64,000 nucleotides of DNA, taken from assembly GCA_027624715.1 (NCBI GenBank), contig JAQBTV010000003.1:62001-126000 (forward strand), in the 5' to 3' direction. Below, one piece after another: positions 55,011-64,000 of the stretch. The stretch's first letter is position 1. Each line of letters opens with the position of its first letter. This DNA is from Pseudomonadota bacterium (GTDB lineage Bacteria > Pseudomonadota > Gammaproteobacteria > Burkholderiales > Eutrophovitaceae). Made by a program: the position numbers and the translations under genes. Below the pieces are notes generated by a model. It searched no databases. It was not told the origin of the DNA and saw nothing but the letters and a program-made list of their open reading frames with translations.

Positions 55011-55135
55011 GATTTATGTTGCAAAGGTATGGAAAAAAACTCTATTTAAAGACACCTATGTTACCTAAATTATCGATTGAACAAGTCTGACATAATGTAA
55101 GCGGTTGTAATCTCGAGCTTTACCGAAACATTATA

Positions 55136-57838
55136 ATGAAAAAATTACTATTAATAGACGGCTCTTCCTACCTGTATCGAGCCTTTCACGCCCTTCCCGA
55201 TCTTCGCAATAAGGCGAATGAGCCAACGGGCGCGATATACGGCGTCATTAACATGCTCAAACGTGCTCGAAATGAAGTCAAACCGGACTACATAGCATGT
55301 ATTTTTGATGCTAAAGGAAAAACATTTCGTAATGATATGTACTCCGAATACAAAGCCAATAGACCCAGTATGCCGTCTGATTTGGCACTGCAAATCGAGT
55401 CACTACACGCATGTATAGAAGCTATGGGGATTCCCCTCTTAGTTATTTCTGGAGTCGAAGCAGACGATGTAATTGCCACGCTAACTAGAAAAGCACTAGA
55501 ACAAAAACTCGAAACGCTCATTTCAACAGGCGATAAGGATATTGCTCAGTTGGTTAAACCGGGTGTCACCGTCGTCAACACAATGACTGGTGAGACGCTG
55601 AATAGAGATAGCGTCAAAACTAAATTTGGAGTCTACCCAGAAAGAATGGTTGACTTTCAAAGCCTGGTTGGAGATTCGATAGACAACGTTCCCGGAGTTG
55701 AAAAGGTTGGGCCAAAAACGGCAGTCAAGTGGCTTGATGAGTACGGTGATCTTGACTCTATCATTGCGCACGCAAATAAAATTAGTGGGAAAGTCGGAGA
55801 AAATTTGAGACAGGCACTTGAGTGGTTGCCGACCACTAGAAAACTTGTGACTTTGAGAGATGACATTGAGCTGGATATTAACGTTGAGGATCTAGCATAC
55901 AAACCTGAAAAAAAAGACGTACTTGCCCATCTTTTTGAAAAACTTAACTTCAAATCATGGCTCGCTGAATTAGGTAGCGGACAAGAAGAGGCCTCAGAAT
56001 CAACAATGATCACCAACCTCAAAACAGACGTTCCGCACGAATACGAGCTCATCACATCGGCTAGTGCGCTAGACGCTTGGATCAAACAAATATACAACTC
56101 AGACCTCACCGCGATTGATACCGAAACAACCGGGCTAGACACGATGCAAGCTAGGTTAGTCGGAATTTCACTCTCCACACAGCCTGGTCGTGCTGCTTAC
56201 ATACCAGTCGGTCACGATTATGTTGGATGCCCGGAACAGCTCGACCTCACGTTTGTCTTGAAAAAACTTAAACCTTGGCTCGAAGATCCAAAACAAAAAA
56301 AGCTTGGTCAAAATCTAAAATTTGATTTGCACATATTCATGAATCACGGGGTCAGGGTGCGCGGCATCGAACACGACACCCTCCTCCAGTCCTACGTCTT
56401 GGAAAGTCATCGTCAACACGATATGGACAGTCTCGCATCGAGACACCTTGGACTTAAAACTATCACTTACGATGAAGTAACCGGGAAAGGTGTAGCGCGA
56501 ATACCTTTCTCAAACGTCGACTTAAGCGTCGCTAAGGAGTATGCGGCAGAGGATGCTGACATCACATTACAACTGCATCAGCATTTTTGGCCTTTATTAG
56601 AAAAAGAGCCTGAACTAATCGGCATCTACCGCCATATCGAGCTTCCAGCGATGGAAGTGCTTTTTGAAATAGAACGTTTTGGCGTATTGATCGATACGCA
56701 AGCGCTTAATGAACAAACGAAGGATCTAGGCGAGAGAATCAAGGTCCTTGAAAAAGAAGCCTTTGAAGAAGCGGGCTCTAATTTCAATCTGAGTTCACCT
56801 AAACAATTACAAGAAGTTTTATTTAATCAAAAACAACTGCCAATACTCAAAAAAACTCCCGGCGGACAACCTTCGACTGATGAAGAGGTGCTGCAACAGC
56901 TCGCGCTCGACCATCCATTACCCGCATTGATACTCAAACATCGAACGTTGACCAAGCTAAAGACCACGTATACGGAAAAACTTCCGAAGATGCTCGATAA
57001 GCAAACAGGACGCATTCATACTAACTACGCACAAGCGGTTGCGAATACGGGTCGACTTGCAAGCAACGATCCTAACCTCCAAAACATTCCCATCCGCACT
57101 GAAGAAGGGCGACGTGTTCGCGAAGCCTTTATCGCCCCGCCGGGAAAAATCATTGTTTCGGCTGACTACTCTCAGATTGAGTTGCGCATCATGGCTCATC
57201 TATCAAAAGACCAAAGCTTGATTCAAGCGTTTATAAACGGTGAGGACATCCATCGACAAACTGCAAGCGAGATCTTTAATGTAACCTCTACAGAGGTATC
57301 GTCCGAGCAACGACGTTATGCAAAAGTCATTAACTTTGGTTTAATTTACGGCATGTCCGCATTTGGCCTTGCTAAGCAGCTTGGCGTTGAACGCTCTGCG
57401 GCTCAACAATATATCGATCGCTACTTTGCCCGATATCCTGGTGTTGCGAATTATATGGATCGCTCAAAAAAGCATGCCAAGGAGCGCGGATATGTTGAAA
57501 CCGTATTGGGTCGGCGTTTAACCTTACCGGAGATACATGCCTCTAATCATCAACTGCGGCAAGGGGCGGAGCGCGCAGCCATTAATGCACCCATGCAAGG
57601 CACTGCGGCGGACCTCATAAAAATCGCAATGATTTCTGTTAATCGTTGGCTACGTGAAGAAGGATTGAAAACTAACATCATCATGCAAGTCCATGACGAA
57701 CTAGTCTTAGAAACACCCGAAGAAGAATTAAATCTAATCCTTACAGAAGTGCCTAAACGTATGACATCTGTCGCGACCCTTAGTGTTCCACTTATAGCCG
57801 ACATCGGGTCCGGTAGCAACTGGGAACAAGCACACTAA
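55136..57838 (+). CDS. polA: DNA polymerase I
   Basis: Full-length three-domain enzyme of 900 residues. The 5' nuclease domain (1 to about 290) has LLIDGSSYLYRAFHAL and GVEADDVIATL. The 3'-5' proofreading domain is active by its motifs: AIDTETTGLD near 327, NLKFDLHIF and YAAEDADITLQLH. The polymerase domain shows DYSQIELRIMAHLS (motif A), RRYAKVINFGLIYG (motif B) and QVHDELVLE (motif C). Repair and Okazaki maturation in the cytosol. Nothing is missing. Promoter region is the 125-base divergent spacer to thrB. Confidence 0.98.
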   Translation: MKKLLLIDGSSYLYRAFHALPDLRNKANEPTGAIYGVINMLKRARNEVKPDYIACIFDAKGKTFRNDMYSEYKANRPSMPSDLALQIESLHACIEAMGIPLLVISGVEADDVIATLTRKALEQKLETLISTGDKDIAQLVKPGVTVVNTMTGETLNRDSVKTKFGVYPERMVDFQSLVGDSIDNVPGVEKVGPKTAVKWLDEYGDLDSIIAHANKISGKVGENLRQALEWLPTTRKLVTLRDDIELDINVEDLAYKPEKKDVLAHLFEKLNFKSWLAELGSGQEEASESTMITNLKTDVPHEYELITSASALDAWIKQIYNSDLTAIDTETTGLDTMQARLVGISLSTQPGRAAYIPVGHDYVGCPEQLDLTFVLKKLKPWLEDPKQKKLGQNLKFDLHIFMNHGVRVRGIEHDTLLQSYVLESHRQHDMDSLASRHLGLKTITYDEVTGKGVARIPFSNVDLSVAKEYAAEDADITLQLHQHFWPLLEKEPELIGIYRHIELPAMEVLFEIERFGVLIDTQALNEQTKDLGERIKVLEKEAFEEAGSNFNLSSPKQLQEVLFNQKQLPILKKTPGGQPSTDEEVLQQLALDHPLPALILKHRTLTKLKTTYTEKLPKMLDKQTGRIHTNYAQAVANTGRLASNDPNLQNIPIRTEEGRRVREAFIAPPGKIIVSADYSQIELRIMAHLSKDQSLIQAFINGEDIHRQTASEIFNVTSTEVSSEQRRYAKVINFGLIYGMSAFGLAKQLGVERSAAQQYIDRYFARYPGVANYMDRSKKHAKERGYVETVLGRRLTLPEIHASNHQLRQGAERAAINAPMQGTAADLIKIAMISVNRWLREEGLKTNIIMQVHDELVLETPEEELNLILTEVPKRMTSVATLSVPLIADIGSGSNWEQAH

Positions 57839-57910
57839 TCAGAGCAAACAACTAAGGCAGCATGATAATTGACAATCACAGGCCACAAAGAACAGGGCGT
57901 CGTGACTAAC

Positions 57911-58804
57911 ATGGATCTTTGTCTTCCGCCGCACTCGCAAATCAGCTCCTTAGCGTTTTCAGTGCCTCCCTATGCGTGTGACTCTCATGCCCACATCATT
58001 GGGCCTGCGGAGAAATTCCCACAAATCTCGGATCGATCATATACCCCACACGAGGCCTCCCTAGAATCGTATCAAGCATTGCATCGAGGCCTTGGTATAC
58101 AACGCGCAGTCATCGTACAGCCCTCTATTTATGGTCATGATAATCGAGTGACAGTTGATGCGATCCGTCGCTACGGCAACACAAACGCTCGCGGCATTGC
58201 TGTGGTGACTAATCAGATTTCGGAAGCCGAACTAGAAACACTTCACCTAGCCGGCATTCGTGGGGTTAGATTTAACCTATTATTTAAAGGGGGTACGTGT
58301 TTAGAGGACTTGGAACATATCGCACAAAAGATTGTCGGTTTTAAATGGCATATACAACTACTGATTGACGTCTCCCAACTCAAAGCGATCGCTCCTCGAT
58401 TGCGCAAATTACCTATACAGGTGGTTTTCGATTACATGGGGCATATGCCAACGACCCTAGGCTTACATCATGTTGGTTTTCAAACATTAATCAATTTGAT
58501 GAAAGAAGGCTATGCATGGGCGAAAGTGTCTGGTAACTACCGCATCTCACGTGCTGGTCGCCCATACCACGATGCCATACCCTTCGCGCAAGCTTTAATT
58601 GCAGCCTCATCGGAGCGCGTAGTTTGGGGTACTGATTGGCCTCATCTAGGCTTGTACAACGAGATGCCTAACGACAGTGATTTGCTGAATGTACTCGACG
58701 ATTACGCACCATCAAGTGCGCTCAAACATATAATATTGGTTGATAATCCAGAAAAACTTTATGGTTTTGATCTTAGACCGAAAGAAAATAAATATGAAAA
58801 ATGA
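57911..58804 (+). CDS. Amidohydrolase (PDC-hydrolase-like)
   Basis: TIM-barrel amidohydrolase of the COG3618 type, close to 2-pyrone-4,6-dicarboxylate lactonase. The early metal-side motif ACDSHAHIIGP, then FNLLFKGGT, DYMGHMP, AKVSGNYRIS and the late VVWGTDWPH are the usual landmarks. The start is uncertain: ATG 57911, GTG 57902 and TTG 57869 are in frame, with no clear ribosome site. Its stop overlaps the next gene by 11 bases, so the pair is translationally coupled. Substrate is unknown; a lactone or ring-cleavage product is a reasonable guess from the family. Confidence 0.82.
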   Translation: MDLCLPPHSQISSLAFSVPPYACDSHAHIIGPAEKFPQISDRSYTPHEASLESYQALHRGLGIQRAVIVQPSIYGHDNRVTVDAIRRYGNTNARGIAVVTNQISEAELETLHLAGIRGVRFNLLFKGGTCLEDLEHIAQKIVGFKWHIQLLIDVSQLKAIAPRLRKLPIQVVFDYMGHMPTTLGLHHVGFQTLINLMKEGYAWAKVSGNYRISRAGRPYHDAIPFAQALIAASSERVVWGTDWPHLGLYNEMPNDSDLLNVLDDYAPSSALKHIILVDNPEKLYGFDLRPKENKYEK

Positions 58805-59579
58805 GAATAAACGCGCGTTTTCTATGGGCGCCTACCAACTCGATATTATTGTTCACGGTTTTCCGGGGAAAAGCGTGTGTCATGGTCCTCTTGGGTTCAG
58901 CACCATCGCGCTCGTCCGCCAAGACAACTACACCGCACTTATTGATGTCGGCGGATTCGGTCAGCGCTTGATATTAAACCAACGGCTAAAGGAACTTGGA
59001 ATTAGCCCGGAAGAAGTTACCGATGTTTTATTGACGCACTCACATTTCGATCATGCAATAAACTGGGTGAATTTTCCAAACGCGAAAATTTATCTATCTC
59101 AAACAGAAATGACGTGGGCCCTACAACAACCCGTCGGAAAAACATACGTACCCGAGCTGTATGTGTCAGCGCTTCAAAATCACACAAACCTCGTACTGAT
59201 AGAGCATGATCAACAGATTTTGCCAGGGATTAAATCTTTAATTTGTCCGGGACATACGCCAGGTAGCACAGTCTATGTACTCGATACGGGAGATTGTGAT
59301 GTCGTCTTTACGGGTGACGCGTGTAAAAATCGAGCGGAACTGGTTTCAAGAGCAGCCGATATGACCTATGACAAAACTGTAACCGAAGAATCCATTAATA
59401 AAATTTGGAATGCCTGGTCTCGCCGTGGTGGCGGTTTACTAATTCCTGGCCATGATCTTCCCATGATGCTTGATAAGGATTCAATCCAATACATTGGCAA
59501 ACATCAAGCATCCATCAAAGCTTGGCTTGATGATCAACTCAACAAAACCACGATCATCTCATTAACCCCACACCATTAA
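58794..59579 (+). CDS. Metallo-beta-lactamase-fold hydrolase
   Basis: Two-metal hydrolase of the MBL fold. The metal site THSHFDH (His82, His84, Asp86, His87) is complete, with further ligands in CPGHTPGST, FTGDACKN and PGHD. Length 261 is typical of the lactonase/thioesterase-like branch; function beyond that cannot be read. ATG 58794 overlaps the end of the amidohydrolase gene by 11 bases; a longer frame opens upstream but its residues are out-of-frame shadow of that gene. The linked pair suggests sequential hydrolysis of one compound, which is inference. The last 4 bases overlap the convergent dioxygenase gene. Confidence 0.83.
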   Translation: MKNENKRAFSMGAYQLDIIVHGFPGKSVCHGPLGFSTIALVRQDNYTALIDVGGFGQRLILNQRLKELGISPEEVTDVLLTHSHFDHAINWVNFPNAKIYLSQTEMTWALQQPVGKTYVPELYVSALQNHTNLVLIEHDQQILPGIKSLICPGHTPGSTVYVLDTGDCDVVFTGDACKNRAELVSRAADMTYDKTVTEESINKIWNAWSRRGGGLLIPGHDLPMMLDKDSIQYIGKHQASIKAWLDDQLNKTTIISLTPHH

Positions 59580-60505
59580 GCGGGAACTTCACCCTTCACC
59601 GTTGTTCGATACAATTCTCTTCGATGGCCGTCATAGTCATTAAACGCATGATGACAACAAACACGATTATCCCAAAGCACAAATGTTCCTGGCGTCCATC
59701 TTAGCCGGCACGTGAAAGCGGGTTGCGTGACATGTTCTTTAAGAAAACTTAGGAGTCCTGCCGACTCGTCAGCGGTTAAACCCTCGATGCCGTTTGAATA
59801 CGTTTGATCAACATATAACGCTCGCTCACCCGACTTAGGATGCGTACGCACCAACGGATGAAAGCTTCCCTCAACCATGCTTTGCGTTTTCATATCGAGC
59901 TCCATCGAACCAAACCCCTTAGTGCGGCCGCCATCAACATCTTTTTTATACTTATCTTCAGCCTCTTTCTTAAGCTGATTGACAACACTATTCGCCGAAA
60001 AATGAATCTTCAATGGGGTGACAAGCTTCTTCATTGTGTCGCTTAAACAATTGTAAGCTAACACTGTATTTGCCCACATCGTGTCACCACCGTAAGGCGG
60101 AACATCTACCCCGTAAAGCATACTCACAGAAGGTGGCTGCTTCATAAATGGAGAATCCACATGCCACCCATTACCAAACACCATCTCAACACGAGCCTCT
60201 GCTTCCATGATCACTGGATGAACATTACGATGTCCATCAACGCCTGTTGTGTAAGCATCATCTGCAAATTCACCAAAACGCAAGGTGAACGACTCTTGAT
60301 CCGCATGCGAGAAGTTCTGGTCTCTTAAATAAATCATTTTGTGTCGATAGAGCGCGTCCTCGACCTCAAGAAATTGAGCGTCGGTAATCGTACCGATATC
60401 GACACCTTTGACTTCGGCGCCCATCGCTGCCGCCAATGGAATCGCTGTAATATATTGATAACTTTTTGATGTGTTATCAAATTTCCTGGTGGGATGGACT
60501 TTCAT
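59576..60505 (-). CDS. TauD/TfdA-family 2-oxoglutarate dioxygenase
   Basis: Non-heme iron(II) and 2-oxoglutarate-dependent oxygenase. Ligands: His115 and Asp117 in GWHVDSPF, and the distal His285 in WDNRVCCHHA; the 2-oxoglutarate Arg is in HRRELYRTT. The N-terminal RKFDNTSKSYQYITAIPL is unusual but short. Length 309 is normal for TauD-like enzymes, which act on taurine, alkylsulfonates, phenoxyacetates or similar; substrate unknown. A strong site AGGAG precedes the ATG. It overlaps the MBL gene tail-to-tail by 4 bases. Confidence 0.85.
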   Translation of the reverse strand: MKVHPTRKFDNTSKSYQYITAIPLAAAMGAEVKGVDIGTITDAQFLEVEDALYRHKMIYLRDQNFSHADQESFTLRFGEFADDAYTTGVDGHRNVHPVIMEAEARVEMVFGNGWHVDSPFMKQPPSVSMLYGVDVPPYGGDTMWANTVLAYNCLSDTMKKLVTPLKIHFSANSVVNQLKKEAEDKYKKDVDGGRTKGFGSMELDMKTQSMVEGSFHPLVRTHPKSGERALYVDQTYSNGIEGLTADESAGLLSFLKEHVTQPAFTCRLRWTPGTFVLWDNRVCCHHAFNDYDGHRRELYRTTVKGEVPA

Positions 60506-60613
60506 CTTTCCGACTCCTTTGCCTTTATAACGTTAGACTATCGCTCTGCAGCCATACACATTACAAGCGAAAACTTTCCTCTCGACTAAAATGATTAAGC
60601 TCACAAGATCGCC

Positions 60614-62371
60614 CTAATTGATCATTAGATCTCCGTTACTTGCATATACCGCATAGAGCTTCTCATATCGACCCTTTTTTTTCATCAACTCCGCGTGAGT
60701 ACCGATTTCAACTATCCGACCTGAGTCCATGACAACAATTCTATCGGCCTTTTCTATCGTTGAAAACCGATGCGCAATAATAATGGTTGTCCGCCCTTGT
60801 CTTAGTCGCTCAGACGCATTTTTGACAAGCTTTTCTGAAGCAGCGTCAAGCGCTGATGTGGCCTCATCCATAATGACAATGGGCGCATCTTTAAATAGCG
60901 TGCGAGCAATTGCTAATCGCTGACGTTGACCGCCTGATAACCTCATTCCTTTCTCACCAACACTCGACTCAAAACCATCTGCGAGTTTATTAATAAACTC
61001 TGTTGCAAATGCGCCATCAGCTGCCTCTACAATCCTTTGCGGCTCAGCCTCCGTAGCAGACCCATAAATAATATTAGCTACTACCGAATCGTTGAATAAC
61101 GCAACTTCTTGACTCACTAATGCGATATTGGAGCGTAGACTCTTCAAAGTAATAGCTGCTATTTCCTGACCATCGATGAGCACTCGACCTTTTGTTGGTG
61201 AAAAAAATCTCGGCAACATATTTGCCAGCGTAGTTTTTCCACTTCCAGAACTGCCAACAATGGCTACACTCTCTCCTGGCTTAATTGTTAAATTAATCTC
61301 CTCCAACGCGTAAACATCAGCACCTGGATATTTGAATGACACGCGATCAAAAACGATCTCGCCGCGGATCGAATCTAGTTCAACTGTTCCTGCGTCCTCC
61401 TCCGGCTCTTCGTCAATGAGACCGAAGACGCTCTCACAAGCTGCCAAACCTCTTTGCAGGTGCTCCATGATGCCGGTCAGTCGTTTCAATGGGGAAGTCA
61501 GCATTAGCATTGCAGCGAGATAAGAAACAAAACCCCCTACGGTAGTTTGATCCATACGCACCTGACCCATCACGTGGTAAATCACAACAGCCGTAGCAAT
61601 GGCCGCTATGAGCTGAACGATCGGCACATTTGCCGCAACCGCCATGGTCTGCTTCATCAGCAGTCTGCGCAGCTTATTACTGGTATCGAAAAATCGTTTA
61701 CGCTCTGCTTGCTGTCCACTAAAAATTTTTACGACTTTATTGCATTCGATTGATTCCTGCACGACCTCGGTAACCGCACCAACTGAATCTTGAGTTTCGC
61801 GACTTGCCCAGCGTAATCGGCCATTAAAATATCGCACAACAAGTGCGATCGGCGGAAGCATAATCAACGATATAAGCGTTAACTTCGCATCAAGATAAAT
61901 TAGGTAGCCGAGAAGTCCAATAACGGTTAAAGAGTCTTTGACGAATACAGTAATGACTTGAGTCGCTGCATATTGAACCAACGATACATCGAAAGTAAAT
62001 TTAGATAGCTGGCTTCCGGCGCTGTGTTCATGAAAATACTTCAACGGCAAGACGAGTATCTTCTCAAACATCTCCTCACGCAGATCCATAACTATCTTGT
62101 TTCCGACCCATGCACTCGCATACTGGGCAATGAACGCGCTAACCCCTCGCACTAAAAAAATCAGAACGAGCGCAATCGGCGTCCACGTCATCAACGAGGG
62201 GTCTTTATCGATAAAAGTGCCATCTAACAACGGCTTAATCACAACCGGGAGCGCGACTTCGGTAGCCGCACTGAGTATCATTCCGATAATCGATACAGAG
62301 AATACCAGTGAGTAAGGCTTGAGGTATCCCAACAAACGAAAGTAAAGCTGTGAGCTCTTTTCTGTTTCCAT
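60614..62371 (-). CDS. msbA: Lipid A export ATP-binding/permease MsbA
   Basis: Homodimeric ABC exporter that flips lipid A-core across the inner membrane. Six N-terminal membrane helices (about 15-310) are followed by the ATPase domain: Walker A GSSGSGKTT, signature LSGGQRQRLAIAR, Walker B IVIMDEATSALD and switch His in IIAHRFST. ATG 62371 gives 585 residues, the family standard; TTG 62398 is possible. Upstream lies the TonB receptor gene, but an 85-base gap separates them. MsbA is preferred over other exporters by length and half-transporter layout. Confidence 0.9.
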   Translation of the reverse strand: METEKSSQLYFRLLGYLKPYSLVFSVSIIGMILSAATEVALPVVIKPLLDGTFIDKDPSLMTWTPIALVLIFLVRGVSAFIAQYASAWVGNKIVMDLREEMFEKILVLPLKYFHEHSAGSQLSKFTFDVSLVQYAATQVITVFVKDSLTVIGLLGYLIYLDAKLTLISLIMLPPIALVVRYFNGRLRWASRETQDSVGAVTEVVQESIECNKVVKIFSGQQAERKRFFDTSNKLRRLLMKQTMAVAANVPIVQLIAAIATAVVIYHVMGQVRMDQTTVGGFVSYLAAMLMLTSPLKRLTGIMEHLQRGLAACESVFGLIDEEPEEDAGTVELDSIRGEIVFDRVSFKYPGADVYALEEINLTIKPGESVAIVGSSGSGKTTLANMLPRFFSPTKGRVLIDGQEIAAITLKSLRSNIALVSQEVALFNDSVVANIIYGSATEAEPQRIVEAADGAFATEFINKLADGFESSVGEKGMRLSGGQRQRLAIARTLFKDAPIVIMDEATSALDAASEKLVKNASERLRQGRTTIIIAHRFSTIEKADRIVVMDSGRIVEIGTHAELMKKKGRYEKLYAVYASNGDLMIN

Positions 62372-62456
62372 TGATCGCAATTTAACAGACCCCAACAAAA
62401 ACGACCAGCATTGTTAGGGTACGCTTGAGAGTTAACCTTACATTAAGATCTCGGGA

Positions 62457-64000
62457 TCATTGGCCAAACGCATAGCCTGCAGTGAGGAACACGGATCGTT
62501 CTGGCAGCGGATAAAAATTAAATGCATTACTACCAACCGTAGTACTATTCACCGCGAACGTAAAATACTCTTTATTTAACGCATTATTGACTTTTAACGC
62601 TAACGTCCACGGACCTACATCTTTTCTAACGTTGAGGTCGAGGATGAGGTAACTAGGTATTTTTCTCCCAAAAGCATTAATCTCATCATTGGTCATGAAT
62701 TGATCGCTCGTATAATTTAGCTTTGCGCCAATATTATATTTATGGGGTAAATGTAGATCGGCTGAAACCCCTATTTTATTTCTCGGGACTAAAGGTATAT
62801 CTTTATCCGTTAAGGAGACTCTGTTTCGTTCACCGTTTGAAAACTTGGGCTGGATATAGGAAAAGTTTCCCCTCACAACCCAAAACTCATCTTGCCAAGT
62901 TGTTTGAAACTCAACCCCCCGTCTTTGAGTCACGGAGTAATTTGTATTCACGAACGCAACCGGATCTAATCGGATTTCATTTCGAGTATCCGTTTGAAAT
63001 AAGTTCGCACTCACAAAAGTTTTTTTGCCGGCCAAGCTTACGCTAAGTTCGTGCGTATAGCTCACCTGTGGCTCTAAAAAAACAAACTGCCTATCTGTAT
63101 TGTACGTTTCGTTGTTGTAGACCGCTCTAAAAACCTCATCAGAATTCGCGACGCGAAACGCTCGGCTGGTATGGAGATCAATATCAACGCCATTTTCCAT
63201 GGAGTAAGTAGCTCCAAGATCATAGGCATTATTTTTTAATTTTTGTGATTTTTCTGTCGCGACAATATTAGTAGTCCCGAAAGGAAAAGGCGCCGCTGAA
63301 TTGACGAAATCACTAGCCTCTCCGTCCTGTTGTTCATGTCGAAAACCCATAACAGCCGTTAATTTATCAGTAATATTTATGAGGCTTCGTCCGTATAGCC
63401 CTAAATTAGTTTGGTCGAGGTCAGCAACCGCAAAAGGCTGAGTCACGATCGTCACTGAATTCGTCGCACGCGTATTTGTTCGATCCCACTTGAAATAATC
63501 CAGTCCAAAAATAAACTCGCTTCCCATTAACAAGTCCACAGCGTCATATTTCGCACGTGGCGATAGTTGCCATACCGTAGTTTCGATGTTGGAGAACTCG
63601 TCAGAGGCCTGTGCGAATAACGAAGAATCGCTACCCCGATACGAAATTTCCTCAATTATTGTCCACCGCCCGCTGTCTTGCTTTAATGAGAGCGTCCCGT
63701 TATTTCCATCGAGCGTGGAAAAGTCATTCTTAGAGTCTGACGACTGCCGATCAATAGAACTAATAGATGTTCCACCATTCGGTTTAAGCAGGTCTCCTGG
63801 TGTTCGCAGATCTTGTCGATCGGCGCCAGCGGAAAAGGTGAGCGTGTTTAAATCTCCAAACCACTGATAATCTAATTTTACGACTGAACGCTTCTCCTCA
63901 TTATTCTCTCGATAATTATCGGAATTATAACGTTGGCCAAAGATCCAGAGCCCGGAATTTTCGCCTGAGGTCGTACCTGAAACATCCATCGAGCGGGTTC
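62457..64000 (-). CDS. TonB-dependent outer-membrane receptor, 3' part
   Basis: C-terminal barrel part of a TonB-dependent receptor; the reading frame is still open at the right edge, so the signal peptide, TonB box and plug domain lie outside. Alternating strands with DYQWFGDLNTLTFSAG, KYDAVDLLMGSEFIFGLDY and KLNYTSDQFM, and the end LPERSVFLTAGYAFG, match the barrel. The C-terminal residue is Gln rather than the usual Phe. Ligand unknown: siderophore, heme, cobalamin or oligomer uptake are all possible. No regulator is near on this side. Confidence 0.86.
   Translation of the reverse strand, partial: TRSMDVSGTTSGENSGLWIFGQRYNSDNYRENNEEKRSVVKLDYQWFGDLNTLTFSAGADRQDLRTPGDLLKPNGGTSISSIDRQSSDSKNDFSTLDGNNGTLSLKQDSGRWTIIEEISYRGSDSSLFAQASDEFSNIETTVWQLSPRAKYDAVDLLMGSEFIFGLDYFKWDRTNTRATNSVTIVTQPFAVADLDQTNLGLYGRSLINITDKLTAVMGFRHEQQDGEASDFVNSAAPFPFGTTNIVATEKSQKLKNNAYDLGATYSMENGVDIDLHTSRAFRVANSDEVFRAVYNNETYNTDRQFVFLEPQVSYTHELSVSLAGKKTFVSANLFQTDTRNEIRLDPVAFVNTNYSVTQRRGVEFQTTWQDEFWVVRGNFSYIQPKFSNGERNRVSLTDKDIPLVPRNKIGVSADLHLPHKYNIGAKLNYTSDQFMTNDEINAFGRKIPSYLILDLNVRKDVGPWTLALKVNNALNKEYFTFAVNSTTVGSNAFNFYPLPERSVFLTAGYAFGQ

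Noticed and set aside
55080-55115. Pho-like TGACAT and TGTAAT upstream of polA
   Set aside because: Half-sites are 18 bases apart rather than 11 and no -10 follows at the right place.

Overview
The window reads as chromosomal core DNA of a proteobacterium, most likely a betaproteobacterium of the Burkholderiales. The reasons are gene order and gene content: nadD-rsfS-rlmH-maf-rng, mreBCD-mrdA-rodA divergent from gatCAB, pyrE next to an exonuclease III gene, metX-metW, ubiE-ubiJ-ubiB, and leuS-lptE. The DNA is very densely coded, with no gap over about 200 bases. I saw no rRNA, tRNA, CRISPR array, insertion sequence or prophage. Base composition looks moderate to AT-leaning for this group; I did not count it. 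Non-ATG starts and short overlaps between neighbouring genes are frequent.

Region by region. (1) 0-2 kb: a ChaC-type gamma-glutamylcyclotransferase whose tail overlaps a convergent MFS transporter. (2) 2-11.2 kb: a complete branched-chain-amino-acid-type (HAAT) ABC importer (LivG, LivH, LivM, lipoprotein binding protein, LivF), flanked by two different acyl-CoA ligases (long-chain FadD type and PaaK type) and followed by an AhpD-like protein. It looks like an uptake-and-CoA-activation operon for an unknown carboxylic acid. (3) 11.3-19 kb: aceE-aceF (pyruvate dehydrogenase E1 and E2), then nadD-rsfS-rlmH-maf-rng. (4) 19-22.6 kb, minus strand: yggT, proC, yggS, hemJ, an alpha/beta hydrolase and a [2Fe-2S] ferredoxin. 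(5) 22.6-30.6 kb: a DHH phosphoesterase, a phosphate-type porin with its own terminator, ubiB-ubiJ-ubiE, a DUF971 gene, and phoB-phoR.

(6) 30.6-34 kb: HIT protein, YqaA-type membrane protein, c-type cytochrome, apaH and a PfkB sugar/nucleoside kinase. (7) 34-39.7 kb: the rod-shape operon mreB-mreC-mreD-mrdA-rodA (minus). (8) 39.8-47.6 kb: gatC-gatA-gatB, pyrE, exonuclease III, an AmpG-like permease, metW and metX. (9) 47.7-57.8 kb: lptE, leuS, a phosphoribulokinase, UvrD helicase, thrB and polA. (10) 57.9-64 kb: an amidohydrolase/metallo-beta-lactamase-fold pair, a TauD-type dioxygenase, an MsbA-type lipid flippase, and the 3' part of a TonB-dependent receptor that runs off the right edge.

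The clearest regulatory link is a pair of PhoB-type direct-repeat operators. One lies in front of phoB and one in front of the porin gene, each with the same 10-base spacing to a -10-like element. They suggest a local phosphate-starvation circuit: PhoR to PhoB to the porin, with autoregulation of phoBR. The most unusual layout is pyrE, which has no flanking spacer: its start codon overlaps the start codon of the divergent exonuclease gene, and its tail overlaps gatB. I found no clear sign of a wholly new defence or mobile system.
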